Program-made: the position numbers and the translations under genes | Part shown: positions 10,101 to 22,480 of the stretch, in pieces | Numbering within the stretch: the stretch's first letter is position 1 | How the letters are laid out: each line of letters opens with the position of its first letter | The notes under the pieces: model-generated | What the model was told of the DNA's origin: nothing | The model's input: only the letters and a program-made list of their open reading frames with translations | Database searches by the model: none | Source: Aphis gossypii | Taxonomy: Eukaryota; Arthropoda; Insecta; Hemiptera; Aphididae | Assembly: GCF_020184175.1 (NCBI RefSeq) | Contig: NC_065530.1 | Location: 3,038,001 to 3,102,000, forward strand | Length of the DNA stretch: 64,000 nt | Direction of reading: 5' to 3'

Positions 10101-11690
10101 GGTCCAGATCGATTTTATTTTACAAAACAATACGATTGTATAACTGATTCTATTGTTCCTGAGTATAAACTCCCATGTGAAGCTAAACTGATAGGAAAAG
10201 AAGTATATGTTAATTATAACTATAAGTATGTGGATGAAGATAAATTACAGTATATACCATCATATGAAAAAATCAAACCACTCAGAGGACTTGATATATT
10301 TGCTGGTTGTGGCGGTTTGTCTAGAGGATTAGAAGATAGTGGTCTTGTTATAAGTAACTGGGCTATTGAATGTGATGAAATGGCTGCAGAAGCATTTAAA
10401 TTAAACAATCCAAAGTCAACTGTGTTTGTTGAAGATTGTAATCATTTATTGAAATTAGCAATGTCCGGAGAAAAGACAAATAATAAAAATCAAAACATAC
10501 CACAAAAAGGTGAGGTTGACTTCATATGTGGAGGTCCTCCTTGTCAAGGATTTAGTGGAATGAATAGATTCAATTCTGGTCAATATTCATTGTTCAAAAA
10601 CTCTCTGATTGTTTCATTTTTATCATATATTGATTTCTATCGTCCAAAATATTTTGTTGTGGAGAATGTCAGAAATTTTGTATCATTTAAAAATAGCATG
10701 ATCCTTAAATTGACACTTAGATGTATTACACGTATGGGCTACCAATGTACATTTGGTATTCTACAAGCTGGTAATTTTGGTGTACCTCAAACTAGAAGAA
10801 GGTTAATCATTATGGCGGCAGCTCCAGGTGAAACATTGCCATTTTACCCAGAGCCGATACATGTCTTTAATAAAAAAAGTTCAAGCTTAAGTGTCCAAGT
10901 GGGCGATAAAAAATTCAAAACTAATTGTAAGTATGAAGAGTCAGCTCCTATGAGAACTGTCACTGTATATGATGCTTGGTCTGATTTACCCGAAATATCA
11001 AATGGAGCATATGAAGAAGAAATTCCATACAAATCAATCCCTATTACTCATTTACAGAAATTATTAAGATGTCCAGATAACCGATATGCAGAATCTATAT
11101 TGAGTGATCATATATGCAAAGACATGTCACCTTTGGTCCAAGCTAGAATGGAATTGATACCAGTAGGTGAAGGAAGTGACTGGAGAGATTTACCCAATAT
11201 AAAAGTACAATTACCTGATGGAAGTTTTACCAATAAACTTTTGTATACTCACCATGACATCAAAAATGGTTATGGTCTAAATGGTGAATTGCGTGGTGTT
11301 TGCCAATGTGCTAGTGGTGAAAAATGTGATCCGCAAGATCGTCAAAACAATACAATTATCCCTTGGTGTTTACCACATACCGGCAATAGACATAATAATT
11401 GGGCAGGTTTATATGGTCGTCTAGCATGGTCAGGTTTTTGTTCAACCACTATTACAAATCCTGAGCCAATGGGAAAACAAGGTAGAGTACTTCATCCTGA
11501 GCAACACCGTGTGGTGAGTGTACGAGAGTGTGCCCGTTCACAAGGATTTAAAGATTCTTTCATATTTCAAGGACCAATCATCAACAAACATAGACAGATT
11601 GGTAATGCAGTTCCTCCACCAATGGGTACAGCTATTGGTCATGAAATAATCAAAGCTATTTGTCAAAACTCTATGGTCTGTGATTATTAA
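7133..11690 (+). CDS. Dnmt1: Dnmt1 copy B, maintenance DNA (cytosine-5)-methyltransferase, complete
   Basis: Two coding exons join in frame: 7133-7163 (MESIISNENS plus one base) and 8005-11690, giving about 1238 residues. The enzyme would copy CpG methylation to the daughter strand behind the replication fork, using S-adenosylmethionine. Approximate order: cysteine cluster CCVFC at 57-61; RFTS from about 79 to 290; KATTTELV linker at 314; BAH1 from about 367; BAH2 with FWSDEE at 675-680; methyltransferase from 770. Catalytic motifs are intact: motif I DIFAGCGG (774-781), motif IV GGPPCQGFSG with catalytic Cys857, motif VI ENV (897-899), motif VIII QTRRR (939-943), motif IX RECARSQGF (1184-1192), motif X GNAVPPP (1210-1216). 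The CXXC zinc finger normally between linker and BAH1 is missing. Nearly all coding sequence lies in one exon. Copy A lies head to head upstream. Identification is very secure. Confidence 0.95.
8005..11690 (+). CDS. Dnmt1: Dnmt1 copy B, coding exon 2 (3.7 kb, uninterrupted)
   Basis: The acceptor is TATTATAG at 7997-8004. The exon then stays open for 3686 bases through RFTS, both BAH domains and the whole catalytic domain to TAA at 11688-11690. No internal stop or frameshift is present, and conserved motifs follow one another without gaps. Dnmt1 genes of other animals are usually split by many introns, so a single exon here is noteworthy. Confidence 0.93.
8985..9071 (+). other. Site of the missing CXXC zinc finger in Dnmt1 copy B
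   Basis: In typical Dnmt1 the KATTTxLV helix is followed by a CXXC zinc finger with eight zinc-binding cysteines, then a linker and the xWVGxxV start of BAH1. Here the helix (residues 314-337) is followed by only about 29 residues, with one cysteine, before IHYVGHQV at 367. The frame is unbroken, so this is a clean loss or replacement rather than a frameshift. Confidence 0.75.
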
Positions 11691-14376
11691 AATGTTATTA
11701 GTTGCATATTTAGATGACAATATTATTAACATATTTTGTTTTTTTATTTACTTAAAAGTAACCAAATTTAAGTTTAATGAATGTCCATAGTTATTTTTTA
11801 TTGTTAAATTAAGGTAAAATTATTTTTAATTTTTTAAAATTAAATTTGTTAATTATTTAATTATGTTGTTTGTTGAAAGTATTTGCATAGTTTTTTTCAT
11901 TAGTAGTAAACATATATTTAAGTTATGATTTTTTTTTTAAATTGTTTTAAATAACCTAACTTAGCCCATATTAAATGTAAACATTCCTAATTATATAACT
12001 TTTTAACAGAACTATTATTTTTTGAAATGTATGACTTGTTTAATTATTTTTGAATTATTATGAAAATAAGGAAATAGGTACTTTTTTTTTTTTTTATATT
12101 AAATTGAAAGAATTTGATACATAATATAATGTTTATAATATATATGTTATACTATTGTAATGTTTGTATTATTCAATATTTTGCCTATTTTATTTTATTT
12201 TTTACTAGATATAATTTAGTCATTATGATTATTTGTTAGGTAGGTACTAAATATTAGTTATTTAAAATCTATGTATAATTATGCTCTCAGAACAGTAAAA
12301 AATTGGTTTATTATTTTTGGAATAATTTTATATGCAGTTTTTGACTTGTATTTTTAGGGTTTCATCCTCACAAATATAAAGATTAAAATAATTTAAGGGT
12401 TTAATATTAATGTAATTATAAAATGTATACAATATATATAATACATGAGTAATAACTAATGAGCTAATTTAATTTTATTGTTAGACTATAAATATTTCTA
12501 CATTCTACTTGTAAATACATTTGAATTAATAGTCAATAGAACCAATGAAAAACATTAATGAACTGTAGTAGTTTTTTAGAAGTTTTAAGCATTGATCTAT
12601 ATTCTGTTAACAGAAATTTAAGCAATGCAATTGTTCACTCTTGTATACAGGTTTGGTTTATACTGCTGACTTAGTAGAATTTTTCTACAGAATTAACGCC
12701 TATAGTATTTTGACAATGATTTTAAGAAGTTTAATTTTGGAAATTTTGTTAGTGAGTGTCTTGTGAACAAGTAGGTACATTGACTTAAGGTAATGCTAAG
12801 AGATAGGTAGAAAACCAGTGGCGATGGCGCCTATGTGTTTATCATGAACCAGTGCAGTTTAATATTATAGAGCAAATATTCACTTGATTCAAATAATTTT
12901 TAAGTTATAATGCTCAAATCTCTAATGTTTAACACTTCTCAATTTTTCATGTTTTCCTTAAATTAAAAAAAAGTATCGTAAATTCATGACCAACATTATA
13001 TTTTATTATTTTACAGCAGTCTAAAATAGACAACTAAATAATAGTATGTAATGAATTTCTATGTCTAAATGCATAGGCACAAAAGTTAGTCAGTTATGAA
13101 TGTTTTAAAGTTATAATACTTTACATAGCTACAATTCACTTTAGAATGATAATATCCATAAAAGCATATGACATTTTGTATATAGCATATTACATTTTAT
13201 TGTAGCTATATGTGACTGACTTGTAAAATACATTATTCAGATAACATTTCAGAAACAGAATTTAAATTTGTCTTGAAAATGATTTTTGCACATTTTTTTG
13301 TTCATTGTTGCCTTTTAATATTTTAAAATTGATAGCGTTAACAATTTTTAAAGATATTATGTAGAGTTAATAGTTCAAATTTTAACAAGTGGAAAAATCG
13401 TTTTTGAGTAAATTTCATAATACATTTATACATGTTTTCAGAGTTTTATCCTATTTTTTTTATATTCCCTACAGTTGGCAAAACCAGAAACACACATAGG
13501 GATAGGGAAATGGGTCAGTTAAGAGGTTACAACCACCCCCAAATATCTTCAAATATTTTCCGAGATGTCCAATATTTTGAAATACATAAATACATAATAA
13601 TACTAATTTATTTATTTATCTAATTTTAAGTGCTTCTCAAGGTGTATTGATACACCTTAATACACGTCCTTGGTCCTTGGTGCTTGTATAACATCACCGG
13701 CTATTTTATTTGTACAGATAGCGCTGATGTTTACGATTTTTATTTTGTATTTAATTTTTGGAGTGATATACGATTGCGAGTGGCAGGATTGCCAACGGAC
13801 CTTTTCCAGAAACACGACTTGTAGAACATTTTTACCTGCTTTTTTTGTACGGCATTGAAGAATTGGCGTTAGTCAATTATATATTTTATAGTAAATGAAT
13901 TTAATATTATTTGTCCAAATTTTGTTTTATTTAATGGCCGAATATTCCAGCTTTGAAGATCACGCATTTACAATTATTTACTATCCACATGACGTATACA
14001 TTACACACGATGTGTTATTTTCATCTTTGGACGCAAGAACGCTCAGTAAATCTAAGGTAAGATTAAAAAATATTAAATTTCAATTCTTGTTGCTACCTAC
14101 TAATAAACTTAACGATGCTATTTATACAATTTTCTTCTATCTTGTAACCAAAGTGTTAATTATATATTTCATAAAATTATTAGTTATGTATCACGATAAA
14201 GCTAATGCTTTATTTTTAATCAAACACGAATACGTTGGAATTAAATAAGTATTAAACATTTAAAGTATGAATATTTAAAATTATAACAATTAGTTGATTT
14301 TATTTTATGTTTGTCGGTATTCTTAATAGCCAATAGCAACTGCCAACTCATAAAAGTTTAGGTAGGTATACATCTA
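11691..14376. other. 3' flank of Dnmt1 copy B and intergenic DNA
   Basis: AT-rich DNA after the stop codon. Several ATTAAA words (one overlapping the stop region, others near 11840 and 12098) could serve as polyadenylation signals; no canonical AATAAA stands out close by. Between 13430 and 14250 a few short open frames and one splice-like stretch (13951-14056) occur, without a recognisable protein. Confidence 0.4.
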
Positions 14377-15031
14377 GTTTAGCAACTTCTCGAAATTTCG
14401 ATTTTTTTTTTTGGAAACTTATATATTTCAACGTTTTAAAAATGATGGTGCCAAAAGTTTTTTCGAAAATCATTAATTTTAAAGTTATAGCCTACTAAAT
14501 TCACGATTTTCGGTGTCTTACGACTTCTAATCAAATTATAGGAAAAGTAATATTATTAGTAATAGTTCTATAGTGGCGATGTAATGTTATAAAATACAGA
14601 TTTATACATGTATAATGTAAAGATATATATATTTTTTGTATGTACCTACAAAGGTATGTAGATGATTGCGTGTGGAAACTAGTAGTTGTTTGAAAAATAA
14701 TAATCGAAAATTATTACTAACCATTGTTAGAAAAGTTATGAGCATCGTTTTTTAGCCCTGTGACCTACCTTAGGTGGTGTTGCATAGCAAATCGAGGGAT
14801 ATTTTCGTTTTGAATGTCCTAACGGGCGCAGCGAGCGAGTGGCAACGTTGGCCCTTAATTTTCTTTGAAAATGTATTTGAAAATTGTATATTAAAATAAG
14901 CAAATATTTTTTTTGGATTATTCAAAAACTAATAATTTCCGAAAAATATTTTTGGCGCCATAATTTTTAAAACGTTAAAATACATAGGTTTCTAAAAAAA
15001 AAAAAACTAAAATTTTGAGAGGGTGCTAAAC
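14377..15031. mobile_element. 655-bp MITE-like element with long terminal inverted repeats, TA flanks
   Basis: The left arm starts GTTTAGCAACTTCTC and runs about 100 bp through AACGTTTTAAAAATGATGG to GCCAAAA. The right arm, reverse-complemented, starts GTTTAGCACCCTCTC and follows the same course (AACGTTTTAAAAATTATGG, GCCAAAA). Both ends are flanked by TA (14375-14376 and 15032-15033), as expected for Tc1/mariner-type insertion. No transposase frame is inside, so it would be non-autonomous. The arms have drifted, so it is probably not recent. Confidence 0.75.
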
Positions 15032-15033
15032 TA

Positions 15034-18000
15034 TAGATTTGTTCCAAATTTTATATTACGCTACTTATTTATACTTTCAATAATCTGCATTAATAAACAA
15101 AATTTGGTGTAGGCCGTAGGGCGATGCACTCTACAAATTAGTAAATATATTATTTAGTATTAATAGTGTAGTGAGGCATTTCTCCAAATTCTGGTACCAA
15201 TAATTATGCTATAATGGAATAATAATGCAGAAAATACTCTACAAACATTGAATATTTTAAAAATAATTTGATGATGTATTAATTAAAATGTAATCTACCA
15301 ATAATTAGTAATTAATTACACTTAAAATGTTTACGGATCCATTGTTCATTATTATTATTAAGTATTCTTTTTATCATATTTTATTGGGGTATTTTAAAAC
15401 ATTTATTTAGAGAAATTTGAAAAAAAATTATAGTAAGTGTGTTTATTTAATATCATTATATTTTTTCGGTATATTTTAGCATATATTTAATAAAACAAAT
15501 GCATATTTCATAATTTTTTATTGACTATAAATCCTAGCTCTAGTAATCAGTATGCACTATTAAGGCATAAATAATAATATATATATATATGATGTAAATC
15601 AACTCAGAGCTAAACGAATAAGCATAGGTTTTAAATTGTTTTAAATAGTTAAATATTTTGATTTTTTTCATATAATCCTACCTGATTGTCAGATTCTATG
15701 TAAGACAATAATTTAAAAGTATCTCCAAAAAATTAAAATTATTTGTCAGTGTAACCGTGAGCGGTCGTTTTCCGTTTATAGTGTTTATACAATAAAAATG
15801 CGAAACAGCATGCGCAACATGTGATTTGGTATTGTAAATAGATTTTAATGTTTTAAACAATGCTGCACTTTCGCCATAACTTTGCAGCTGTAGTAACTTC
15901 AAATCGTGCAGGTACTCATAGCTACTTATGGTATCGGCTTCTGTATTTTATGCTTTTAGTACTTTAATTTTGTGCGATAACATTAAATAGCAATAACGAG
16001 TCGTTTGAATTCAATTTCTGGTACTTGCAAATCACATTTCATCTTGCAGCACACATGTAGTGGTGTATAATATATCTTATAATTGTTTGTCTTATTGTCT
16101 ATTATAAAATGTTAATGTTTGAAGTTTATAATGATAAGGATAACAACCAATTACAAAATAAATACAACATCGAATGGAAATAAGACAAAATCCTAAATAT
16201 CTCGTTGACTAATATTTAGGAAGCTAATTTTCAACAAAGTTTTGATTAATACTAAACCATACTTTATTGTGTCTAATCTCATCAATAATAGGGACCTCTT
16301 AAATATTTTTTTCCCAGACTCTCAAAATTATGATTGTGGCATTGAATTTGGGTGTTAAATATTATGATGTAAAAACTATCGCGTAATAAATTAAGACGAT
16401 TAAGTAACTCACATAGCGACATTGGCGGAACTGTAGTTCAAATAACAGATGTTTTACGGTAAATTGATTGAAACTGAATTTACACTTGGTAGGAAATTCG
16501 GTATTAAGCCGCAAACTTTAAATTTGATCGAAATTAAAACTATCTGAAATTCTCGTACTATTCATTATAAATTTATAATACTTTGTTGAGTGTTGAAAAT
16601 TTGACACATTAATAGTAGGCACCCAATATGACTGTATAATAAATTAGAAGTTGACAATATGGGTGACCGCTAGGAGTGTAGTAATGTAATCTATTGCATT
16701 AATTTAAATCTATACAATTATAATTAACATAAAAGTATGAAACTATAAGTCACGTTGAATTTTTGTAACCATTTACCAAATCAATACATACATGTAATTT
16801 GCGTACTGTTTAATCAATGATGATCAACTATCAAAGTTTAAGAGTGTATACAGACCTGCAAACTTATTGTTTTAATATGTATACATATAGTTAATAGTCA
16901 TAATTTATTAAGATAATTTGACCAAAGAGTATAGTGACTACATAATAGGACAATGTCTTGATAGATTGTACTGAAATATAAATTGTCATTTATTACATTC
17001 TTGTCGGCCGTATAATTTGCTATTTTGTAATTTAGCTTTTTTATCATCGTGTTGTGTAGTGTATTATCTTTTTCGATGTCGATGTTAACCTCGATGGTTC
17101 TTTAGGTATAATATTATAATAAATTATTAATAATAGCATAATATTATGTATTAAAAAAACAAACTGGGAAAATATTAGTATTAATTTATATTATATAGGT
17201 ATATCATATATGTACAATATAAATTATGACTTTTGTAGTCTATTATATAAGACTGACGTTCTCTTAAAAAAATAATATAATTGGTCGTTTTGTTTTTGGC
17301 TGCGTCATTATTCATTTTTATTTTTATTTTATTTTTACCCCATGTGTAAATATCAACCGTTCATTAGAACAATGAGATCTGACAGTCGAGTGCACTTCTG
17401 CTTTTTTTTTTTTTTAAAAAAAAAGGTTTTTTTTTTACCCGACAAGTCTAATTGCTGGAAAATAGCCGAACAAACAGACACGCTATATATACATATATTA
17501 TATACCTAACATACGTATACACGGGCATAAGGACTCTGGTGACGGGATAAGGGTCGTGGAAAGAAACGGGGAGGGGAGAGGGAAACAGTTTGTGCCGTCG
17601 TCATGGATACCAGGATATACCTCCCCATTCGGGCAATGTTGACATTTGCACCCGGATTTAACAAAAACTGCTGACGCGCGGTAATTGATTTCGGAAATGA
17701 TATATTTTTAGAAACTATATATATATTTATAACAGTATTGCACAGGCCATTATAATTTATATGATGCACTTTTGCGTATTACATAATATGTTTTACCTAT
17801 TTTATATGACTATAGTCTATAATATATGTTTATTTTGGTTAGTGCATATTACAATAAATTGTTCACATGGCACGATCTCTGCTGCACAATAGAATAAATA
17901 GTTTATAATTTGTCAATAATATACATGTATGTATTGTGATAATAAATAGTATACGAATATACCATAACTGCAGTACTCGTCCTCAAGGGCCATATAATTA

Positions 18001-19900
18001 TGTAGGTATAACAAAATATTATTAATGTCTAAAAAAATATTTTAGATATAAACCAAAGCTTTTTTAAAATTTATTTTGTGTAATCGAATTACAAAAAATG
18101 AAAAAGGTATTTATTGATATTATAAGACCAAATTTATAATATAAAACCAATATTTTCTTTAGTCCTTTACTATTGCTTAGATATATCTATATTAATAATT
18201 CATTGTGTTTTAAAAGATAAATTATAATGATGAATTATTTTCTTAAAAAAATTTTGTTTTGAGCTTAAAGTATGTTTGTGTATAAAAAATTAAATTTTTA
18301 TATCGAAATTTCGTTGATAAATTTTGAAGTTATGTAACGCTTTAACTGCGAAATGTATTTATATATTGTTTATTTATTTATCGATAAATTTATAATATAA
18401 AAATGTTCAGTTTTTGTATTTAATTATTAACTATTTATAAATATTATAAGAAAATAGCATTACTAAAAAAATGAATAGATTAAAATGGATTACGTACCTA
18501 CACGTTTTATTTTAACTATACAGTAGGTATCTTATTTTTTGTACGGATGTACTGTGTAATGTGTTTAATGTTTATTGTGTATAATTATGTTTTATTTTTA
18601 TATTAGTATAGATACAAATATATAATACGGGTTTTATAAAATATTATCTAACTTAATAGTTTTGGTTATTTTAAATATTTGATTCATTTACAAATTCTAA
18701 TATTAATAATGTTGTTAAATGCTAATAATTATACTTTAATACTGACAATATAATATGAAATTATGGGAACTATATTAATATAATAGGTATACTTATTTAC
18801 TCATTATTGTATGACAGATGTCACATAAAAATATTTTTTTATATTCATGCGTATTATCTTAAATTTTATTTCCAATTTAAAAAAGAAAACATGGTACATC
18901 ACACAAGATGCCCATTTGTACATACAGTGTAATAGTACTTATTAATTATATTCGAACGCTAACCTGAATATCATTGGTGTATATATTATAATATATATAT
19001 ATTAGATGGGAATGACTAATGATATATATATACGACAAGTCTATAATATAGAATATATATTTAGATGTACAGTGTATACAGAAAAATATGTACACAGGTA
19101 CACATTTGTAGTGACGTAAAACTGCCTAAGTATATAGACATTAGATATATAAATACATATAGTGCCAGAGTTATGAGTCTTATATGAGATAATATGGACA
19201 TATGGTAAAAAACTACTGTGCAATAAGACACATAGAGACAAAACAGTTATAATACAGATTAATACTTTACTTTAATATCATACTCATATTTTCTATAAAA
19301 TCCACGGAAATGAAAATTAATACAATTATATTATATACTATTTTGATTGTTCTTTATTCTTATGTTAATAATTTATATTAAAATCAGAATGACTGTATAC
19401 AAATACCTATATATAAAACAAAAGAGAGAAAAAAGCATTTTTGAAGTGGTAGAATAATGAAGGATTTTTTTTTAAATAGATTAAGTTTAATTGTTCTGTA
19501 TGTATAAAAATTCAGAATAGTCTGGTCCCAATAAAAATGTATTTAAGCTATATTAAAAATTCGCATAATATGGGTACTCGATTCGGTTTATGTGGACAAT
19601 TTTTATTTTATCATAGCGTTAGAGTATACACACTTGTATTTAAAAACAACTAGTATAATCGGGTTTCGTCGGATCTATGAGATAGTGTTTATTGAAAGTA
19701 ATAAAAAGCATAGCCATCGCATTTAAATCTTAATATTTTGAACGTTTTCCACCTCAAAATAGTATTTTTATTAAATATGTTATATTTAGTTTCATTTATG
19801 TAGTAATTTAACATTTTTAAAATTGTATGGTTCAAATGCGCAAAATATAAACATTTTTGATACTAGACATTTTTGTGTTTTTGAACTAATTTTGGTTTTT
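15034..19900. other. Intergenic DNA, no gene seen
   Basis: AT-rich DNA with A/T runs. A slightly more GC-rich patch at about 17510-17680, with a purine-rich segment (cggggaggggagagggaaac), is the only contrast. I see no supported gene. Confidence 0.5.
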
Positions 19901-19902
19901 TA

Positions 19903-19967
19903 GACAACCGCTTAATGTGGGCAAACAGGGCTGGTCCTAACGTGCCTACATTAAGCGGAATCCACTG
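19903..19967 (-). mobile_element. pogo/Tigger-like transposon terminus
   Basis: Read on the minus strand the end is CAGTGGATTCCGCTTAATG, preceded by TA, followed by CACGTTAGGACCAGCCCTG and then a second copy of the CCGCTTAATG arm in inverse orientation (19908-19922 against 19944-19958, 14 of 15 pairs). This double-arm layout is typical of Tigger-like ends. The opposite end was not identified with certainty. Confidence 0.55.
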
Positions 19968-20500
19968 TATCTTAAAACTCTCCTCAATTGTACCATAATA
20001 ATATGTATATTAATTTACAATAATTATACCATATGCTATTTTTTTACTTTTTTGTAACAAATTAATAAGTAACAACTCAATTCTCATAACAAGTAACAAC
20101 GCCAATTTTATTATTGATTTGATGTATGGTATTTTATATTGTCATTAATTATATGTATATAAGTAATTACTCGAGATATATTAACTATTAAGTCAAGTTG
20201 CTGACTGTCATCCTTAACAACATGCACATGGAACAGTGGATATTTCCTATAGAACTTTTATTAAAATCGTACACTTTTTACACTCTAACTTAACACGGCC
20301 TCAGCGCCTATAATATACAATATTTTATGATTTATTATAAAAGTTAAATAACTAATTGTTAGTTTAATGTTAATAATAAAACAACTTTATTGTTGTTATT
20401 TAGTTTTAATAGATAGGTATACGACTCATGTCTCATACTCGTACTTCATAGATAGGTTTTTCAATGATAAAAATGTAAGTATATTAATTATAGGCTGGTA

Positions 20501-20866
20501 CCGAATCGGTTCCCATTTAATAAAGCAGATTTTCCTTCTAAATTTTACGTTATACGTACATAGGATATAGGTATACAATAAATCCATTACCCATATCATA
20601 TTAATAATAGCGATGCGCGAGTTCGTATATTCCAATCGTTGTCTTAACCGATTATTAATAATTTGCTAACTCTCTAGACTCTAACAATCTATATTGCAAT
20701 ATTAGAAATTAGAATCATAATTATAGTCTATAGAGATAGAGTATAGACACATTTATACTTTATACTATCTTATTTATATTTTGCACCAATTATTAAAAAT
20801 AAAAATTGTAACTATTTGACCTGAACTCAAACAGGAACTAATTCGGCCAAATAGGAACCAATTCGG
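20501..20866. repeat. Inverted repeat pair with an extra direct copy
   Basis: CCGAATCGGTTCCCATTT at 20501-20518 recurs inverted at 20849-20866 (reverse complement CCGAATTGGTTCCTATTT, 15 of 18). A further direct copy of the last word lies at 20834-20846 (GGAACTAATTCGG against GGAACCAATTCGG). It may be a decayed MITE of about 370 bp. Confidence 0.4.
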
Positions 20867-20869
20867 TTT

Positions 20870-22480
20870 CTACCAATTTGTAATATGTGTGACGTACGTA
20901 TAGTACGTATTCAGTACTCAGTAGACTTTTCAGATGAAGTTTATTGGTTTCATTAAAAAAGTTAAGAATCAAATGTTTTTAATATTTCTCCTAAATATCT
21001 CTCGTTCATTATATTAATATATTTCGTTAGGTAGTCAACATTTTGGGGTCAATATATGTAAAGACGTATCGACTATCAGTATACTTACAAGTTACAATTG
21101 GCTGACGGACGTATAGTATCGGAATAATTCATATAAGTAAACAGTTCGTAAAAAATAAAAATTTAAAATAGATATTCTATAAATATTAAATAGCCATACA
21201 GCCAGTCATAGGTAATAGGTATAGGAATTATTAAATATATTGGATATTTAAGATATTTTAGAATTATTTGTTCAAGATCAATGGGTAGGAAAAAAACAGT
21301 TGTTTACTGTCTAAGAATATTATACTCCAAAGTAAAAGAAAAGGAAAAGGAAAAATATTGTGATATTATTAAATTAAACGACTGTGAATCGTGTCTTTTC
21401 GATATTTTTAATAACATTTTTATCGTACTTTGGTGACGTCTTACAGTCATTATTATCGTAATATGAAATAATAGTGCAAATAGTAGATTCTAACTTTTAA
21501 ATGTTAAAATATTAAATGAATTACAAGCACATATCAGCACATCACTTTAATATATATAATAACGGAAGCATAATTATTTGCAAATATTATTAATTATTTA
21601 TACAATCTTTAAAAATGAATACGTATTTAAATTGTTTTTTATTTTTATGCGCCCTAAGCTGTATTTGTAAATAAATCTTTGAAAACATGTCATTTTTAGA
21701 AAAACAAATCGTCGTAATCGTAAAGATAATTAAATCGTTTAAAGGGTTCACGATTTCTTTATAATAGCATATGTATTTATAAGTGAATGTGTTTACAGTT
21801 CTATTGCTCGTATCCAAGAATACCAAAAATATAATTAAACTACAGTCTCATTGTTAAATTTATTCCTAGTTATATTTGATACTTAATTAAGTTTACTTTA
21901 GGTAAATTGTATAGTTGTCTAATAACTAGAAAGTTTTTAATCATTTTTTTTCGGGGGAATTTTTTGGCTATGTACATAATGTGTGTATATCAGCGTTGGA
22001 TAAAATACTAGACCATAAAAGTTTGTAATTTATTAAAATATGTAGGTACCTATAGTTAAAAATACAAGTGACTCGTTAAATATTTATTAATCGAATTGTT
22101 CAGTGCTCAACAGATCTGAGATAAAGTTATATTATATAGTTGATTTCACAAAAAATGAAATTTGTCTAGGAAAAATTGTACTATTGTAGTTAGTAAAATC
22201 AACTGTACTCAAAACACGATCATATATTAATATCCATACCATATACGTTTTAAATTATGATTATATTATATTCGTATGTGGTGTCGAATTCAATAATTCA
22301 ATGATAGCAGTACATTGTTAATATTATAAGCGATATTAATGTAATCCTTGTAAAATTTAATCATCGCGGTTAAGTGTATAATCATCATATTATGTGGAGT
22401 TTTTTCCCCCAAATATTGTATAATATATGTATAGTTATGTACATACTGTGTATCGATGTATAATATATTATAACATAATA
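20870..22480. other. Intergenic DNA, no gene seen
   Basis: AT-rich sequence with only short chance reading frames. No repeat or RNA structure stood out by eye. Confidence 0.45.

Noticed and set aside
13895..14248. 117-codon frame with a splice-like stretch (13951-14056)
   Set aside because: ATTCCAG and TCTAAG|GTAAGA borders look good, but the peptide matches nothing I know and no partner exon was found. Left as chance or an unknown fragment.
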